From Virgibacillus litoralis (GTDB taxonomy: Bacteria; Bacillota; Bacilli; Bacillales; Amphibacillaceae), in assembly GCF_017873675.1 (NCBI RefSeq), contig NZ_JAGGKK010000013.1, positions 1-64,000 of the forward strand: a stretch of 64,000 bases of DNA, in the 5' to 3' direction. This document shows, piece by piece, positions 51,981-61,746 of this stretch (position 1 is the stretch's first letter; each line of letters opens with the position of its first letter). The notes beneath the pieces were generated by a model, which saw only the letters and a program-made list of their open reading frames with translations, was not told where the DNA came from and searched no databases. The position numbers and the translations under genes were made by a program.

Positions 51981-52955
51981 ATGCAAAATGAATCGACGAT
52001 AATTATTGGGGGCGGCCCTTGTGGTATGTCGTGTGCCATTGAGCTTCAGAATCAAGGCATAAGACCATTAATAATAGAAAAGGAAAATGTGGTTAATACC
52101 ATTTATAACTTTCCAACCCACCAGACATTCTTTAGCTCAAGTGAGAAGCTCGAGATTGGAAATATCCCATTTATAACCGAAAAACAAAAACCGGTACGTA
52201 ATCAGGCTTTAGCATACTATCGATCAGTAGCAGAACGGACAAATTTAAGAATTAATACATTTGAAAAAGTTGTAGAAATAAAACCAAGTAAAGACAGTAT
52301 TCAATTACAAACTGAAAAGAATACAGGCGAAAAATTTGAATATCAGGCAGAGAATATAATAATTGCTACAGGCTATTATGACCAGCCGAATAAGATGGGA
52401 ATTTCTGGTGAAGAATTACCAAAAGTAATGCATTATTTTAAAGAAGCACATCCTTACTTTAATAAAGATGTAGCTATAATAGGGGGTAAAAATTCAGCAG
52501 TTGATGCTACGCTGGAATTGCATAAAGCAGGAGCTAATGTTACTGTGCTGTATCGAGGTAATACGTATTCTCAGAGCATAAAACCATGGATTTTACCTGA
52601 ATTCGACGCATTAGTCAGAAAAGATATTGTTAGAATGGAATTTAACGCTAATATATCCAAAATAACAAACGATAAAGTAGAGTATAGTGTTAATGGTGAA
52701 TCGAAAACAATCGATAATGATTTTGTGTTTGCTATGACTGGGTACAAGCCTGATCTCCAATTTCTGAAAAGGGCAGGAGTTTCAATTGATGAAAAAAATG
52801 GCTGTCCTATTTTCGATGAAAACACGATGAAAACCAACGTGGAAGGAATTTATGTAGCAGGTGTAGTAGCAGCTGGTTATAATAACAATAAAATCTTTAT
52901 TGAAAACGGCAGATACCATGGCGGACTTATAGCGGAATCTATTACGAAAGCATAA
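51981..52955 (+). CDS. ypdA: YpdA-family bacillithiol disulfide reductase
   Basis: FAD/NADPH enzyme that reduces bacillithiol disulfide. The 324 residues have the FAD motif IIIGGGPCGMSCAIEL with Cys14 or near, the ATG motif NIIIATGYYD, NADPH-binding IIGGKNSAVDATLEL, and a C-terminal region VAGVVAAGYNN. The start at 51981 follows AAGGAAGTG and gives a family-like N-terminus. It stands between gudB and the asparaginase gene. Confidence 0.93.
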   Translation: MQNESTIIIGGGPCGMSCAIELQNQGIRPLIIEKENVVNTIYNFPTHQTFFSSSEKLEIGNIPFITEKQKPVRNQALAYYRSVAERTNLRINTFEKVVEIKPSKDSIQLQTEKNTGEKFEYQAENIIIATGYYDQPNKMGISGEELPKVMHYFKEAHPYFNKDVAIIGGKNSAVDATLELHKAGANVTVLYRGNTYSQSIKPWILPEFDALVRKDIVRMEFNANISKITNDKVEYSVNGESKTIDNDFVFAMTGYKPDLQFLKRAGVSIDEKNGCPIFDENTMKTNVEGIYVAGVVAAGYNNNKIFIENGRYHGGLIAESITKA

Positions 52956-53015
52956 AGGAAAAGGATAACAGCTGTATAAGGCGTTATCCTTTTCTTTGTT
53001 TCCGTCTAGGAAATA

Positions 53016-53272
53016 GTGCTGTGAATAACTGGACTTCTGAACCAGCGACGTCCAGCTCCGACGTAAAGGACGTACTAGTGCCGGTGACGCCACAGGACGA
53101 GGCGTTCTCACCGGCCAGTGCCTAGCGCCTAGTGGCGTGTCAACAATAAGAAATAATGGATGTTCGACAACCCACCACATCCTGTGGCAACGTCAAACTA
53201 TCCCACGTCCTTTGGGGAAGCTTACGCTCTTCGTGCATGCTGTATCAGCGCTGCGGTTAGGCGCTTTTGTTC
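53016..53272 (-). repeat. Modular GC-rich dispersed element, copy M2 (inverted)
   Basis: On the minus strand it starts GAACAAAAGCGCC two bases after the ansA stop and runs through GAAGAGCGTAAGC, GACGTTGCCACAGG, GTCGAACATCC, CTAGGCGCTAGGC, CCGGTGAGAACGCC and ACGTCGGAGCTGGACGTCGC to GTCCAGTTATT. It matches copy M1 along its length, except for about 70-100 bases missing near its start (the first GTTGCC unit). The gap 52956-53274 otherwise holds a possible ypdA terminator (GGATAACAGC ... GCGTTATCC, 52964-52990). Confidence 0.82.
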
Positions 53273-53274
53273 TT

Positions 53275-54246
53275 CTATAGTTCTTTCTCAAAAATTTCGG
53301 TTAATAAATTTACATCATTTGTTTTTTCTAATGCTATCATTAATTTAATTCTTGCTTTAGGTCCAGTCAGCCCGTTGGACATGATTACACCATATTCCTT
53401 AAGTTGTTTTCCGCCACCTTCGTACCCATAAGTGGGCTGTACAATTCCTCGAAAACATCTGGATACTAATATTACTGGAATTCCCTTCTTAATAAATGTT
53501 TGTATTGGCTTAACAGTATCTTTAGGTAAGTTACCTTGTCCCAACCCTTCTATTACAAGGCCATCTGGATTAGCTTGGTAAATTGCGTTGAGAATTTGTT
53601 CATCCATCCCAGCGTATGCTTTTAGCAAAAATACTGTTTTAGTGATTTGGCTTACTGGATGGGAATGTCTTTCCAATATCGTATGATGAAATATAATAGA
53701 TTCTTTTGTAATAATTCCAATAGGTCCATATTGTGGGCTTTGAAAAGTTGCCACATTACTTGTTGATGTTTTTGTTACATTTGTTGCTGTGTGTATTTCA
53801 TCATTCATTACTACAAGCACACCTTTGTTTGCAGCCTCATGATCTGTTGCGACCCGCAATGAACTAATTAAATTATAAAGGGCATCAGAGCCAATTTCGT
53901 TTGTGGACCGCATAGCTCCAGTAATAATGACCGGTTTTTGGGTTTTAACTACCAAATCCAGGAAGTACGCTGTTTCCTCAAGTGTATCAGTACCATGAGT
54001 TATTACAACACCATCGTAATCATTACTTAACTGATCAACCTTAATAGCTAGTTCCAACATATGTTGTGGTGTCATTTGGGGTGAAGGGAGTGAGAAGTAG
54101 TTTATCTCATCTATGTTAGCGTACGTGTTAAAATAACCCGATAAATCTGTTAATGGATGATGTTTCGTTGTATTAACTTCACCTGTACTTTTATTTTCTA
54201 CCATTGAAATTGTTCCACCTGTATGGATAATTACAATACTTTTCAT
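53275..54246 (-). CDS. ansA: L-asparaginase
   Basis: Hydrolyses asparagine to aspartate and ammonia. The 323 residues start KSIVIIHTGGTISM, with the catalytic threonine at position 12, and contain VITHGTDTLEETAYF with the second Thr-Asp pair. The Lys of the second triad is expected in the VLVVMNDEIH-TATNV region. No signal peptide. The ATG at 54246 has GGTGATT upstream. It diverges from prsW. It resembles the AspG/AnsA family in general and I do not assign type I or II. Confidence 0.88.
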   Translation of the reverse strand: MKSIVIIHTGGTISMVENKSTGEVNTTKHHPLTDLSGYFNTYANIDEINYFSLPSPQMTPQHMLELAIKVDQLSNDYDGVVITHGTDTLEETAYFLDLVVKTQKPVIITGAMRSTNEIGSDALYNLISSLRVATDHEAANKGVLVVMNDEIHTATNVTKTSTSNVATFQSPQYGPIGIITKESIIFHHTILERHSHPVSQITKTVFLLKAYAGMDEQILNAIYQANPDGLVIEGLGQGNLPKDTVKPIQTFIKKGIPVILVSRCFRGIVQPTYGYEGGGKQLKEYGVIMSNGLTGPKARIKLMIALEKTNDVNLLTEIFEKEL

Positions 54247-54330
54247 GTAAATCACCAGCCTAAATTCTATTTTAATTCATGTCACTTAATGATACGATTA
54301 TATCAAGAAAGTTGGAGAGAGGTCCTTGTT

Positions 54331-55011
54331 ATGTTAGCTATTTTATCTGCTGGAATAGCACCTACATTCGCATTAATGTCATTTATTTATTTGAAAGATC
54401 GATTTACAGAACCATTCTCATTAATTCTGAAAACGTTTATATTAGGTGCATTGCTCGTTTTTCCGATTATGTTTATCCAATACGCAATCTCGATAGAAAA
54501 CATAGTAAATGATAATAATTTTATTCAATCTTTCCTGGTAGTAGGTTTTATTGAAGAATTTTTTAAATGGTTCATCTTTATGTATGTTATCTATCATCAT
54601 ACTGAATTTGATGCACATTATGATGGAATTGTCTATGCTGTTTCTATAAGTTTAGGATTTGCTACAGTAGAAAATTTCCTGTATCTGCTTACAAACGGTA
54701 TTGAATACGCATTTTCCAGAGCATTATTTCCAGTATCATCACACGCTTTGTTCGGTGTTATAATGGGTTTCCATTTTGGTAAGGCTAAAGTAAATAGCAA
54801 TTATAAGAAATGGAATATTGTGTTAGCACTAATTATACCCTTAAGTTTACATGGCAGTTATAACTTTATTCTAAAATCTATTACGAGTAATTGGCTGACA
54901 TTACTGGTCCCATTCATGATTGCGCTTTGGATAATTGGATTGCGTCGAGTTAAATCTGCAAATAAGCCAATTGTTGAAGATGTAATTCAAAAAAGAAAAT
55001 TACGAGCTTGA
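54331..55011 (+). CDS. prsW: Intramembrane protease PrsW
   Basis: Site-1 protease for the anti-sigma-W factor RsiW in B. subtilis. The 226 residues start MLAILSAGIAPTFALMSF, near-identical in style to B. subtilis PrsW, and contain GFIEEFFKWFIF (the Glu pair), HYDGIVYAVSISLGFATVEN, PVSSHALFGVIMGF and SLHGSYNF. About seven membrane helices. The ATG at 54331 has GAGAGAGG upstream. It lies upstream of sleB and has its own terminator. Confidence 0.93.
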   Translation: MLAILSAGIAPTFALMSFIYLKDRFTEPFSLILKTFILGALLVFPIMFIQYAISIENIVNDNNFIQSFLVVGFIEEFFKWFIFMYVIYHHTEFDAHYDGIVYAVSISLGFATVENFLYLLTNGIEYAFSRALFPVSSHALFGVIMGFHFGKAKVNSNYKKWNIVLALIIPLSLHGSYNFILKSITSNWLTLLVPFMIALWIIGLRRVKSANKPIVEDVIQKRKLRA

Positions 55012-55021
55012 AATCCTTTGT

Positions 55022-55048
55022 ATCCTCAAGATATGGAGGATTTTTTTA
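55022..55048 (+). terminator. Intrinsic terminator of prsW
   Basis: ATCCTC and GAGGAT pair with a loop of 8 bases, followed by TTTTTT. It begins 11 bases after the prsW stop. Confidence 0.7.
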
Positions 55049-55133
55049 TTGTTAGAAATCTTAATGAATAAAAAGGGCGTTTAGTTAAAAAATAGGTATT
55101 ACATGACAATGCGTGATCAGGAGGAAAATTAAA

Positions 55134-55997
55134 ATGATCTATAAAAAAATGTTCCTATTCATAATCATTATATGTTTTTTAGTGGTAGGACTTCAAACAT
55201 CACATACCCCAAAACAAGTTAATGCATTTACATCGCAAGTAATTCAGCAAGGAGCTGTTGGGGATGACGTTATTGAATTGCAGGCGAGATTACAATATCT
55301 GGGTTTTTATAATGGGAATATAGATGGTGTCTTTGGGTGGGGAACATATTGGGCATTACGTAATTTTCAATATGAATTTGGTCTGAAAGTAGACGGATTA
55401 GCAGGACTTACCACAAGGCAAAAGTTAGTAGATGCAAGTGAATATGATAGGAAGTATGTAAAAGAACAGATTAAAAAAGGAAAAGATTTTACACATTATG
55501 GTGGAGTTGAAAATACTAAACAATCTACCCCAGATAAGAAGAAAGACCAACAAAAAACAAACAACAAGAACAATCAACAAGGTGCAAATAACAAACAGCA
55601 AACTAAAGCAGAGCCCACCGCTGTTAATGTACCTCAAGGATATTCACAGAATGATATACAATTAATGGCCAACGCAGTTCATGGAGAATCGCGAGGTGAA
55701 TCTTACGTTGGACAAGTTGCAGTAGCAGCTGTAATTCTAAACAGAGTTGAAAGTTCCACCTTTCCAAATACTGTTTCAGGAGTGGTTTTTGAACCACGGG
55801 CATTCACTGCTGTTGCTGATGGACAAATATGGTTAACGCCAAATGAACAAGCAAAAGAGGCAGTTCTAGATGCGGTAAACGGTTGGGATCCCTCAGGGAA
55901 TGCAATATATTACTTTAACCCGGAAACCGCAACTTCAGATTGGATTTGGTCACGGCCACAAATAAAAAAAATAGGGAAACACATATTTGCTAAATAG
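55134..55997 (+). CDS. sleB: Spore cortex-lytic enzyme SleB
   Basis: Lytic transglycosylase that degrades spore cortex at germination. The 287 residues begin with a signal peptide (MFLFIIIICFLVVGLQTS). Then come a peptidoglycan-binding domain (about 38-100: GDDVIELQARLQYLGFYNG), a Gln/Lys/Asn-rich linker (about 130-165), and the Hydrolase_2 catalytic domain with AVHGESRGE (catalytic Glu) to the end. The ATG at 55134 follows GGAGG. A TGAATA at 55065 could be a sigma-G -35, but a matching -10 is poor. ypeB follows after 15 bases. Confidence 0.94.
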   Translation: MIYKKMFLFIIIICFLVVGLQTSHTPKQVNAFTSQVIQQGAVGDDVIELQARLQYLGFYNGNIDGVFGWGTYWALRNFQYEFGLKVDGLAGLTTRQKLVDASEYDRKYVKEQIKKGKDFTHYGGVENTKQSTPDKKKDQQKTNNKNNQQGANNKQQTKAEPTAVNVPQGYSQNDIQLMANAVHGESRGESYVGQVAVAAVILNRVESSTFPNTVSGVVFEPRAFTAVADGQIWLTPNEQAKEAVLDAVNGWDPSGNAIYYFNPETATSDWIWSRPQIKKIGKHIFAK

Positions 55998-56012
55998 CAA
56001 GGAGTGATAAAA

Positions 56013-57374
56013 ATGGTACGATGGATATTAATTGGTGTTCTTACTATAGGGTTAGCTGGCACAGCATTTTGGGGTTATCAGGAACATCAGGAGAAAAACG
56101 CTATTCTGATACAGGCGGAAAACACGTATCAACGAGCCTTTCATGAACTTTCATATAATATGGATTTGTTAAATGATAAAATAGGTACAACATTAGCAAT
56201 GAACTCCAAAGAGCGATTATCACCACAAATGGTTGAAATTTGGCGACTAACATCTGAAGCAATATCTGATGTAGGGCAGTTGCCTCTTACATTGCTCCCA
56301 TTTAACAAGACAGAGGAGTTCCTCTCTAATATAGGTGATTTCACCTATCGTACTGCTGTGAGAGACTTGAAGAAGGATCCACTAACTGATAAGGAAACAT
56401 CGACACTCGAGGAGCTATATAAACAGTCAGGTGAATTAAAAAATGAATTAAGACAAGTACAGCATGTGGTCCTGAAAGAAAATTTGCGTTGGATGGATGT
56501 GCAGTTAGCATTAGCAACTCAAGAAGAGCAATCAGATAATACTATTGTTGATGGGTTTAAAACAGTTGAAAAGAAAGTAGAGGGTTACACCGAAAGTAAT
56601 GTGAATTCCTCAATTACTGGAACTTCCTCCAAAGAACATGAGTATCAATTTCTAAAAGGAGATAAAATTGGAAAAAAGGAAGCATTAGAAGAGAGTAAAA
56701 AATTATTTAATGTAAAAAATGATAATAATATCACTATTACAAAAAGTGGCGAAGGATCTGATATACCCACTTACAGTGCGTCTTACAAGAACGGTAACAA
56801 GAATGGTTACGTCGATATATCTCAGCAAGGCGGACATCCAATAACTCTTTTAGTAAACAGATCTACAAATGAACAAAAAATAAGTTTGAACGAGGGTTTA
56901 GAAAAAGCAAAGTCTTATTTAGAGCAAAATGGATTTAAAGATATGACTATTTTTTCAAGTAATCAATTTAGTAATGTTGGGGTGTATTCTTTCCTCTATA
57001 AACAAGATGATGTACGAGTATTCTCAGATGCGATTGAAATTAAAGTCGCATTGGATAATGGTGACTTACTTGGATTCACAGCTAGAAATTACTTTATGAA
57101 CCATAAGGAAAGAGAAATACCTAAACCAGAGCTCTCCATAAAAGAGGCAAAGAATAACGTCAATCCAGATGTTAAGATAAATGAAGAACATATGGCTGTA
57201 ATTGACAATGATATTGGAGAAGAAGTATTAGTTTATGAATTTTTAGGTGTTCTTGGAAATGAAACATACAGAATATTTATAAATGCAATGGATGGTACAG
57301 AAGAAAAAGTTGAAAAGCTGGATGGAACCGAAATAAACTTTGCGATAAGAACAGAGGAGCAATTACCTGCCTAG
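56013..57374 (+). CDS. ypeB: Germination protein YpeB
   Basis: Needed for SleB stability and localisation in spores. The 453 residues have an N-terminal membrane anchor (WILIGVLTIGLAGTAFWGY) and later PepSY-type domains (about 220-290, 300-370 and 380-440; LFNVKNDNNITITKSGEGSD and similar). AAGGAGTG precedes the ATG. It is the second gene of sleB-ypeB. A terminator follows. Confidence 0.92.
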   Translation: MVRWILIGVLTIGLAGTAFWGYQEHQEKNAILIQAENTYQRAFHELSYNMDLLNDKIGTTLAMNSKERLSPQMVEIWRLTSEAISDVGQLPLTLLPFNKTEEFLSNIGDFTYRTAVRDLKKDPLTDKETSTLEELYKQSGELKNELRQVQHVVLKENLRWMDVQLALATQEEQSDNTIVDGFKTVEKKVEGYTESNVNSSITGTSSKEHEYQFLKGDKIGKKEALEESKKLFNVKNDNNITITKSGEGSDIPTYSASYKNGNKNGYVDISQQGGHPITLLVNRSTNEQKISLNEGLEKAKSYLEQNGFKDMTIFSSNQFSNVGVYSFLYKQDDVRVFSDAIEIKVALDNGDLLGFTARNYFMNHKEREIPKPELSIKEAKNNVNPDVKINEEHMAVIDNDIGEEVLVYEFLGVLGNETYRIFINAMDGTEEKVEKLDGTEINFAIRTEEQLPA

Positions 57375-57431
57375 CCTCATAAACCATGGCAGATTTCACT
57401 GTACTTCAATTTATTGTTTTCAACTCTACAC

Positions 57432-57463
57432 AAAAGGGATTGACTTAGGTCTTTCCCTTTTTT
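57432..57463 (+). terminator. Intrinsic terminator of sleB-ypeB
   Basis: AAAAGGGA and TCCCTTTT pair around a 14-base loop, followed by TTT. It lies 58 bases after ypeB. Confidence 0.7.
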
Positions 57464-57519
57464 AATTTTTCTGTAATAATGTAGGTATATAGTATTACTT
57501 GAATGGGGGGTCATTGAAG

Positions 57520-58170
57520 TTGAAGATTGGGACATTACTTAACCTGGAATTAAAACATGATAAGACAGGTAAGATTTTGAAGTATCGTTGCAAAGTTGTT
57601 GAGAAAAATGAGGATTATCTCTATATTGATTACCCAATTGAAATTAAAACGAACAAAACTGCATTTCTTCAAAAAGGATCACTTTTGTCAGTTGAATACG
57701 TTGGAGAAGACCAATCTGTTTATAAGTTCCATACAGAGATAATTGCTAGCGTTAAATTAAATGTACCGGCACTTATAATCGATTTCCCTCGTAAAGAAAA
57801 TATTAAAAGGATACAGCGCCGTGAGTATGTGCGAATTGAAACCGCAATTGATATAGCTTTTCATGGTTCAAAAGATTCATTTACTACTGTGACTTCCGAT
57901 ATAAGTGGTGGTGGTATGTCCATCATTATACCTAATGATAAAAAAATCGAAGAAAAAGAAGAGGCTAGCGTTTGGATAGTTCTCCAGATGCACTCAGGTG
58001 AATTTCAATATGTAACAGCATTAACAGAAGTTATCCGTGTTAAAGAATCAGAAAGCAGAGCAAGTACGGCATCCTTGAAAATTATTTCGATTACAAAACC
58101 AGATCGGCAAAATATTGTACGATATTGTTTCGAGAAACAAAGGGAAGCAAGAAAAAAAGAATTATTATAG
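57520..58170 (+). CDS. ypfA: PilZ-domain c-di-GMP-binding protein (YpfA, flagellar brake type)
   Basis: C-di-GMP receptor; the B. subtilis homologue (MotI/DgrA) slows flagella. The 216 residues have an N-terminal YcgR-like domain (about 1-100) and PilZ at about 105-210. Nucleotide-binding motifs are RIQRREYVR (the arginines) and DISGGGMS (DxSxxG). The TTG at 57520 fits a GGGGGG site 9 bases upstream and gives a length near the B. subtilis protein; the TTG at 57514 is also possible. No flagellar gene lies nearby, as usual for this locus. Confidence 0.88.
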   Translation: MKIGTLLNLELKHDKTGKILKYRCKVVEKNEDYLYIDYPIEIKTNKTAFLQKGSLLSVEYVGEDQSVYKFHTEIIASVKLNVPALIIDFPRKENIKRIQRREYVRIETAIDIAFHGSKDSFTTVTSDISGGGMSIIIPNDKKIEEKEEASVWIVLQMHSGEFQYVTALTEVIRVKESESRASTASLKIISITKPDRQNIVRYCFEKQREARKKELL

Positions 58171-58312
58171 AATATATTTTCGTTAATTACAAAAAGAGTT
58201 GATTTAAGGTGGCAATTTTTACATAGTTTAAGTTTAATTATTTTGTATTATATTAAAAGCAATAGACCGTGTTTTTATAGTTATGTTATTATTTTATATA
58301 AGGGTTTTAATT

Positions 58313-58338
58313 AAACTTGGCTTCTGTGCCAAGTTTTT
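58313..58338 (+). terminator. Intrinsic terminator between ypfA and cmk
   Basis: AAACTTGGC and GCCAAGTTT form a 9-base perfect stem with a TTCTGT loop, followed by TT. Its stem resembles the tail hairpin of the AT-rich repeat family and may be a relic of it. Confidence 0.75.
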
Positions 58339-58397
58339 CCTGTAATGAAAAGAAATCTAGTGACATGGATGGATAATGAGAGGAATGAACAATAATA

Positions 58398-59072
58398 ATG
58401 GAAGAAATCTCAATCGCAATTGATGGACCGGCTGCAGCAGGAAAAAGTACAGTAGCTAAAATTGTCGCAAAACGACTTACATATGTTTATATCGATACAG
58501 GAGCTATGTACAGGGGGTTGACATTAAAAGCTCTTAATAAACAAATTTCGCTGGAAGATGAACAACAGCTTGCAGCATTATTGGCAGATACAGATATAGA
58601 GCTTGTCCAAGGGGAAAATGGACAGCGCGTTATGATAGATAAGGATGACGTAACACGCAGTATACGTTCAGATGAAGTAACAAATAATGTATCATTTGTA
58701 GCCAAACATCCCAGCATTCGAAAAGAAATGGTGAAACGACAACAAATACTTGCAGAAAAAAGCGGAGTCGTCATGGATGGAAGGGATATTGGTACACATG
58801 TTCTGCCAGAAGCAGAGATAAAGATATTCCTGATTGCGACTGTTGAGGAACGAGCTAAACGAAGATATGAAGAAAATATACAAAAAGGATTTCCTGCTGA
58901 TTTGGAGAAATTAAAAAAGGAAATTAAACAAAGGGACTTGATTGATTCTAAACGAGAGGCAGCTCCTTTAACAAAAGCAGATGATGCAATAGAGATTGAC
59001 ACTACCGCCTTAACAATTGATGAAGTGGCTGAATTAATACTAAATGAAGCAGCTAAAGTAATCACTGAGTAG
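58398..59072 (+). CDS. cmk: Cytidylate kinase
   Basis: Phosphorylates CMP and dCMP. The 224 residues contain the P-loop [14 protein letters not shown], the substrate motif [25 protein letters not shown] and [10 protein letters not shown]. The ATG at 58398 has GAGAGGAATG some 12 bases upstream, a rather distant site. plsC follows after 12 bases. As in many Bacillaceae, it begins the cmk-plsC-rpsA region. Confidence 0.95.
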   Translation: MEEISIAIDGPAAAGKSTVAKIVAKRLTYVYIDTGAMYRGLTLKALNKQISLEDEQQLAALLADTDIELVQGENGQRVMIDKDDVTRSIRSDEVTNNVSFVAKHPSIRKEMVKRQQILAEKSGVVMDGRDIGTHVLPEAEIKIFLIATVEERAKRRYEENIQKGFPADLEKLKKEIKQRDLIDSKREAAPLTKADDAIEIDTTALTIDEVAELILNEAAKVITE

Positions 59073-59084
59073 AGGGGAATAAAC

Positions 59085-59669
59085 ATGAGTCTTTATAAAT
59101 TTGCAAGAGCAGTTGTAGCAATAATCTTTTTTCCGTTGTTTCGCATTCAAATAATCGGAAAGAAGAATGTACCAAAAGAAGGACCAGTAATAATATGTTC
59201 AAATCATATCTCAAATCTTGACCCACCAGTTGTTGGAATTACTTCCCCTCGTGATATATTTTTTATGGCGAAAGGTGAACTATTTGAAAAGCCATTTTTG
59301 GGGAAACTATTATTAGCAATTCGTGCATTTCCCGTTAAAAGGGGATTAAAAGACCGAAATGCACTACGTAAAGGATTGCAAATATTGGAGAATGGCGAGA
59401 CTTTAGGCCTGTTTCCTGAAGGTACCCGGAGTAAGAACGGCGAACTTGGTGAACCATTGGCAGGTGCTGGGTTCTTCGCGTTAAGATCTAATGCCGCTAT
59501 TGTACCCTGTGCAATAATCGGGCCATATAAGCCAGGAAAAAAACTTACTGTTATTTACGGGGAACCGATGGATATGGAAGCTTACAGAGCAGCCAAATCT
59601 TCCGCGAAAGATGCGGCCGAAGCGATTATGTCTGAGATTAAAATTTTAAAAGAAAAACATAATTCCTAG
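59085..59669 (+). CDS. plsC: 1-acyl-sn-glycerol-3-phosphate acyltransferase
   Basis: Adds the second acyl chain in phosphatidic acid synthesis. The 194 residues have an N-terminal hydrophobic stretch (RAVVAIIFFPLFRIQII), the HX4D motif in CSNHISNLDPPVVG, and FPEGTRSKNGEL. AGAGGGG precedes the ATG. It is cotranscribed with cmk. Confidence 0.93.
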   Translation: MSLYKFARAVVAIIFFPLFRIQIIGKKNVPKEGPVIICSNHISNLDPPVVGITSPRDIFFMAKGELFEKPFLGKLLLAIRAFPVKRGLKDRNALRKGLQILENGETLGLFPEGTRSKNGELGEPLAGAGFFALRSNAAIVPCAIIGPYKPGKKLTVIYGEPMDMEAYRAAKSSAKDAAEAIMSEIKILKEKHNS

Positions 59670-59763
59670 TCTGCATTACTTGACAAATAATTATAAATAT
59701 TAGAAGTTATAAAAAAGAGAGTTTAATGTATTGTTGTTTTGTACTTTAAGGAGGGCTAATTGT

Positions 59764-60894
59764 ATGAGTGAATCTAGTAATGAAATTACGCAGTTTGAGG
59801 TAGGAGATATTCTAACAGGAACGGTTGTAAAAGTTGAAGATAAACAAGTTCTTGTTGATATTGGATATAAGTCTGAGGGAATTATCCCAATCAGTGAACT
59901 ATCAAATCTTCACATCGAACAAGCGAGTGATCTTGTAAAAGAAAATGATACACTTACACTGCAAGTGAAGAAAATGGAAGATGATGAAATTATTCTATCA
60001 AAAAAGGCAGTAGATGCTGAGAAGGCATGGGAAACATTAGAAGAAAGTTATGAAAATAATGAAGTTTTTGAAACAGAAATTAAAGAAGTGGTAAAAGGTG
60101 GTCTAGTAGTAGACGTTGGACTGCGTGGATTTATACCTGCTTCCTTAGTTGAAACTTATTTTGTAGAAGATTTTGCAGATTATAAAGACAAGAAGTTAAC
60201 AGTTAAGATTGTTGATTTGGATAAAGAACAAAATCGAGTGATACTATCTCATAAAGATGTTGTTCAAGATGAAACAAAGCAACAAAAGCAACAAGTCCTT
60301 CAATCGTTGGAACAAGGTCAAGTATTAGAAGGTGTTGTCCAACGTTTAACTAGCTTTGGCGTTTTCGTTGATTTGGGTGGTATTGATGGACTTGTTCATA
60401 TTTCACAGCTAGCGCACGAGCATGTCGAAAAAGCTTCAGATGTTGTGTCTGAAGGTGATAAAATTACAGTCGAAATCTTATCTGTTGATCGAGATAATGA
60501 ACGTATATCTCTTTCACGTAAGAAAACACTGCCTGGACCTTGGTCAGATATCCAGGACCGAGTATCAAAAGGAGATGTACTTGAAGGCACAGTCAAACGT
60601 CTTGTGAATTTCGGCGCATTTGTAGAGGTTTTATCAGGAGTAGAAGGACTTGTTCATATTTCTCAAATTGCAAACCGCCATGTAGGAACACCTCAAGAAG
60701 TACTTGAAGTTGGTCAACAGGTGAAAGTGAAAGTACTTGATGTTAGTGAAAAAGAAGAACGGATGTCGCTAAGCATTAAAGAACTTGAGCAAGAACAAGA
60801 GGCAGCAGAATTTAAACAGTATGAAAAAGATGAGGACCAATCAGGATTTCAGCTAGGTGATTTCATTGGTGATAAATTAAATAAATACAAATAA
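59764..60894 (+). CDS. S1-domain RNA-binding protein (YpfD, ribosomal protein S1 homologue)
   Basis: Four S1 RNA-binding domains (about residues 12-80, 100-168, 188-256 and 273-342), with VEDKQVLVDIGYKSEGIIP, VDVGLRGFIPASLV, GVFVDLGGIDGLVHISQL and GAFVEVLSGVEGLVHISQI. The 376-residue form is shorter than the six-domain S1 of Gram-negatives and typical of Firmicutes, where it is not a stable ribosomal protein. The ATG at 59764 follows AAGGAGG; the longer frame lacks a start signal. A strong terminator follows. Confidence 0.93.
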   Translation: MSESSNEITQFEVGDILTGTVVKVEDKQVLVDIGYKSEGIIPISELSNLHIEQASDLVKENDTLTLQVKKMEDDEIILSKKAVDAEKAWETLEESYENNEVFETEIKEVVKGGLVVDVGLRGFIPASLVETYFVEDFADYKDKKLTVKIVDLDKEQNRVILSHKDVVQDETKQQKQQVLQSLEQGQVLEGVVQRLTSFGVFVDLGGIDGLVHISQLAHEHVEKASDVVSEGDKITVEILSVDRDNERISLSRKKTLPGPWSDIQDRVSKGDVLEGTVKRLVNFGAFVEVLSGVEGLVHISQIANRHVGTPQEVLEVGQQVKVKVLDVSEKEERMSLSIKELEQEQEAAEFKQYEKDEDQSGFQLGDFIGDKLNKYK

Positions 60895-60903
60895 TATTTT
60901 TGC

Positions 60904-60940
60904 ACAGCCCTTCCTACAGCAGGAAGGGCTGTTGTTTTTG
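60904..60940 (+). terminator. Intrinsic terminator of the S1-domain gene
   Basis: ACAGCCCTTCCT and AGGAAGGGCTGT form a 12-base stem with a 5-base loop, followed by TGTTTTTG. It begins about 10 bases beyond the stop. Confidence 0.88.
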
Positions 60941-61050
60941 AAAAACTCTTTTGTAGTTTTGATGCACATTTCGCATCATTTATTAACATACAGCCTTGTT
61001 TAAAAGTAAAAAATAATTGCCATAATACTAAATATAGTAGGTGGTTATTC

Positions 61051-61653
61051 ATGGGTAGTGGACTTATTTTTTACTGGTTTTGTTGGGTTATATGGATTGT
61101 GGTTACGTTCTTCATGAAAAAAGATAAGCGGAGAGCGTTTTTGGCATGCTGGATTCTTTTATTAATCTTATTTTCCAACTTGCACTTCTCAATAAATTTT
61201 TATCAAATTTCTGTAAGCTTCCTGGTTTTTCTCGGGGGAACGCTTCTTCTACATGTAAAGCTCCCACGTTTAATATTTCATTCACTTATTTCTTTCATTG
61301 TAAGTATCGGATACATTGGCATGGTGATTTGTATAAATATTACCCCGTTAAGGCTCTTTTTCCCCCAGCTTATAACTATTTCTTTGTTCCTTGTGATATT
61401 AATTATGTTATTGACGAATGGTCTTTTAAACAGACTGGGAACTGGTTTATTTGGTATTGCATGCGGAGAAATAGTATATAGTATGATTATGGCTGATTAT
61501 TCCATACCAAAAACAGTGGGGGATATGGAGTTTTTTGATTGTGTGCTTATCGTTACAGCTATTTTACTCTGTAATAGCTTACTACTTACATTGAATCGGA
61601 AAATTTATATATTAATTTCAATAACTAGACATTCGATAAGGCAGCGTGCTTGA
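61051..61653 (+). CDS. yphA: YphA-like multispanning membrane protein
   Basis: A 200-residue protein with about six hydrophobic segments (YWFCWVIWIVVTFFM, ACWILLLILFSNLHFS, and others) and charged short loops. Function unknown. B. subtilis yphA lies at this position between ypfD and der. The ATG at 61051 follows TAGGTGG. No motifs to suggest enzyme activity are visible. Confidence 0.78.
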   Translation: MGSGLIFYWFCWVIWIVVTFFMKKDKRRAFLACWILLLILFSNLHFSINFYQISVSFLVFLGGTLLLHVKLPRLIFHSLISFIVSIGYIGMVICINITPLRLFFPQLITISLFLVILIMLLTNGLLNRLGTGLFGIACGEIVYSMIMADYSIPKTVGDMEFFDCVLIVTAILLCNSLLLTLNRKIYILISITRHSIRQRA

Positions 61654-61746
61654 TAATGATTGTGAATATAACTTTCTTTTGCTAGAATTAGTAAAAGTTA
61701 ATGCAATTATAAAATTAGAGATATTTAAAGAAAGGATGTTCCTTTC

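Noticed and set aside
52782-53180. 132-codon minus-strand frame spanning the 3' end of ypdA and repeat M2
   Set aside because: Most of it lies in the structured repeat; arginine- and proline-rich translation results from GC-rich hairpins.
58487-59086. 199-codon open frame on the minus strand across cmk
   Set aside because: It is antisense to a clear cytidylate kinase, has serine-rich composition typical of shadow frames and no ribosome binding site of note.
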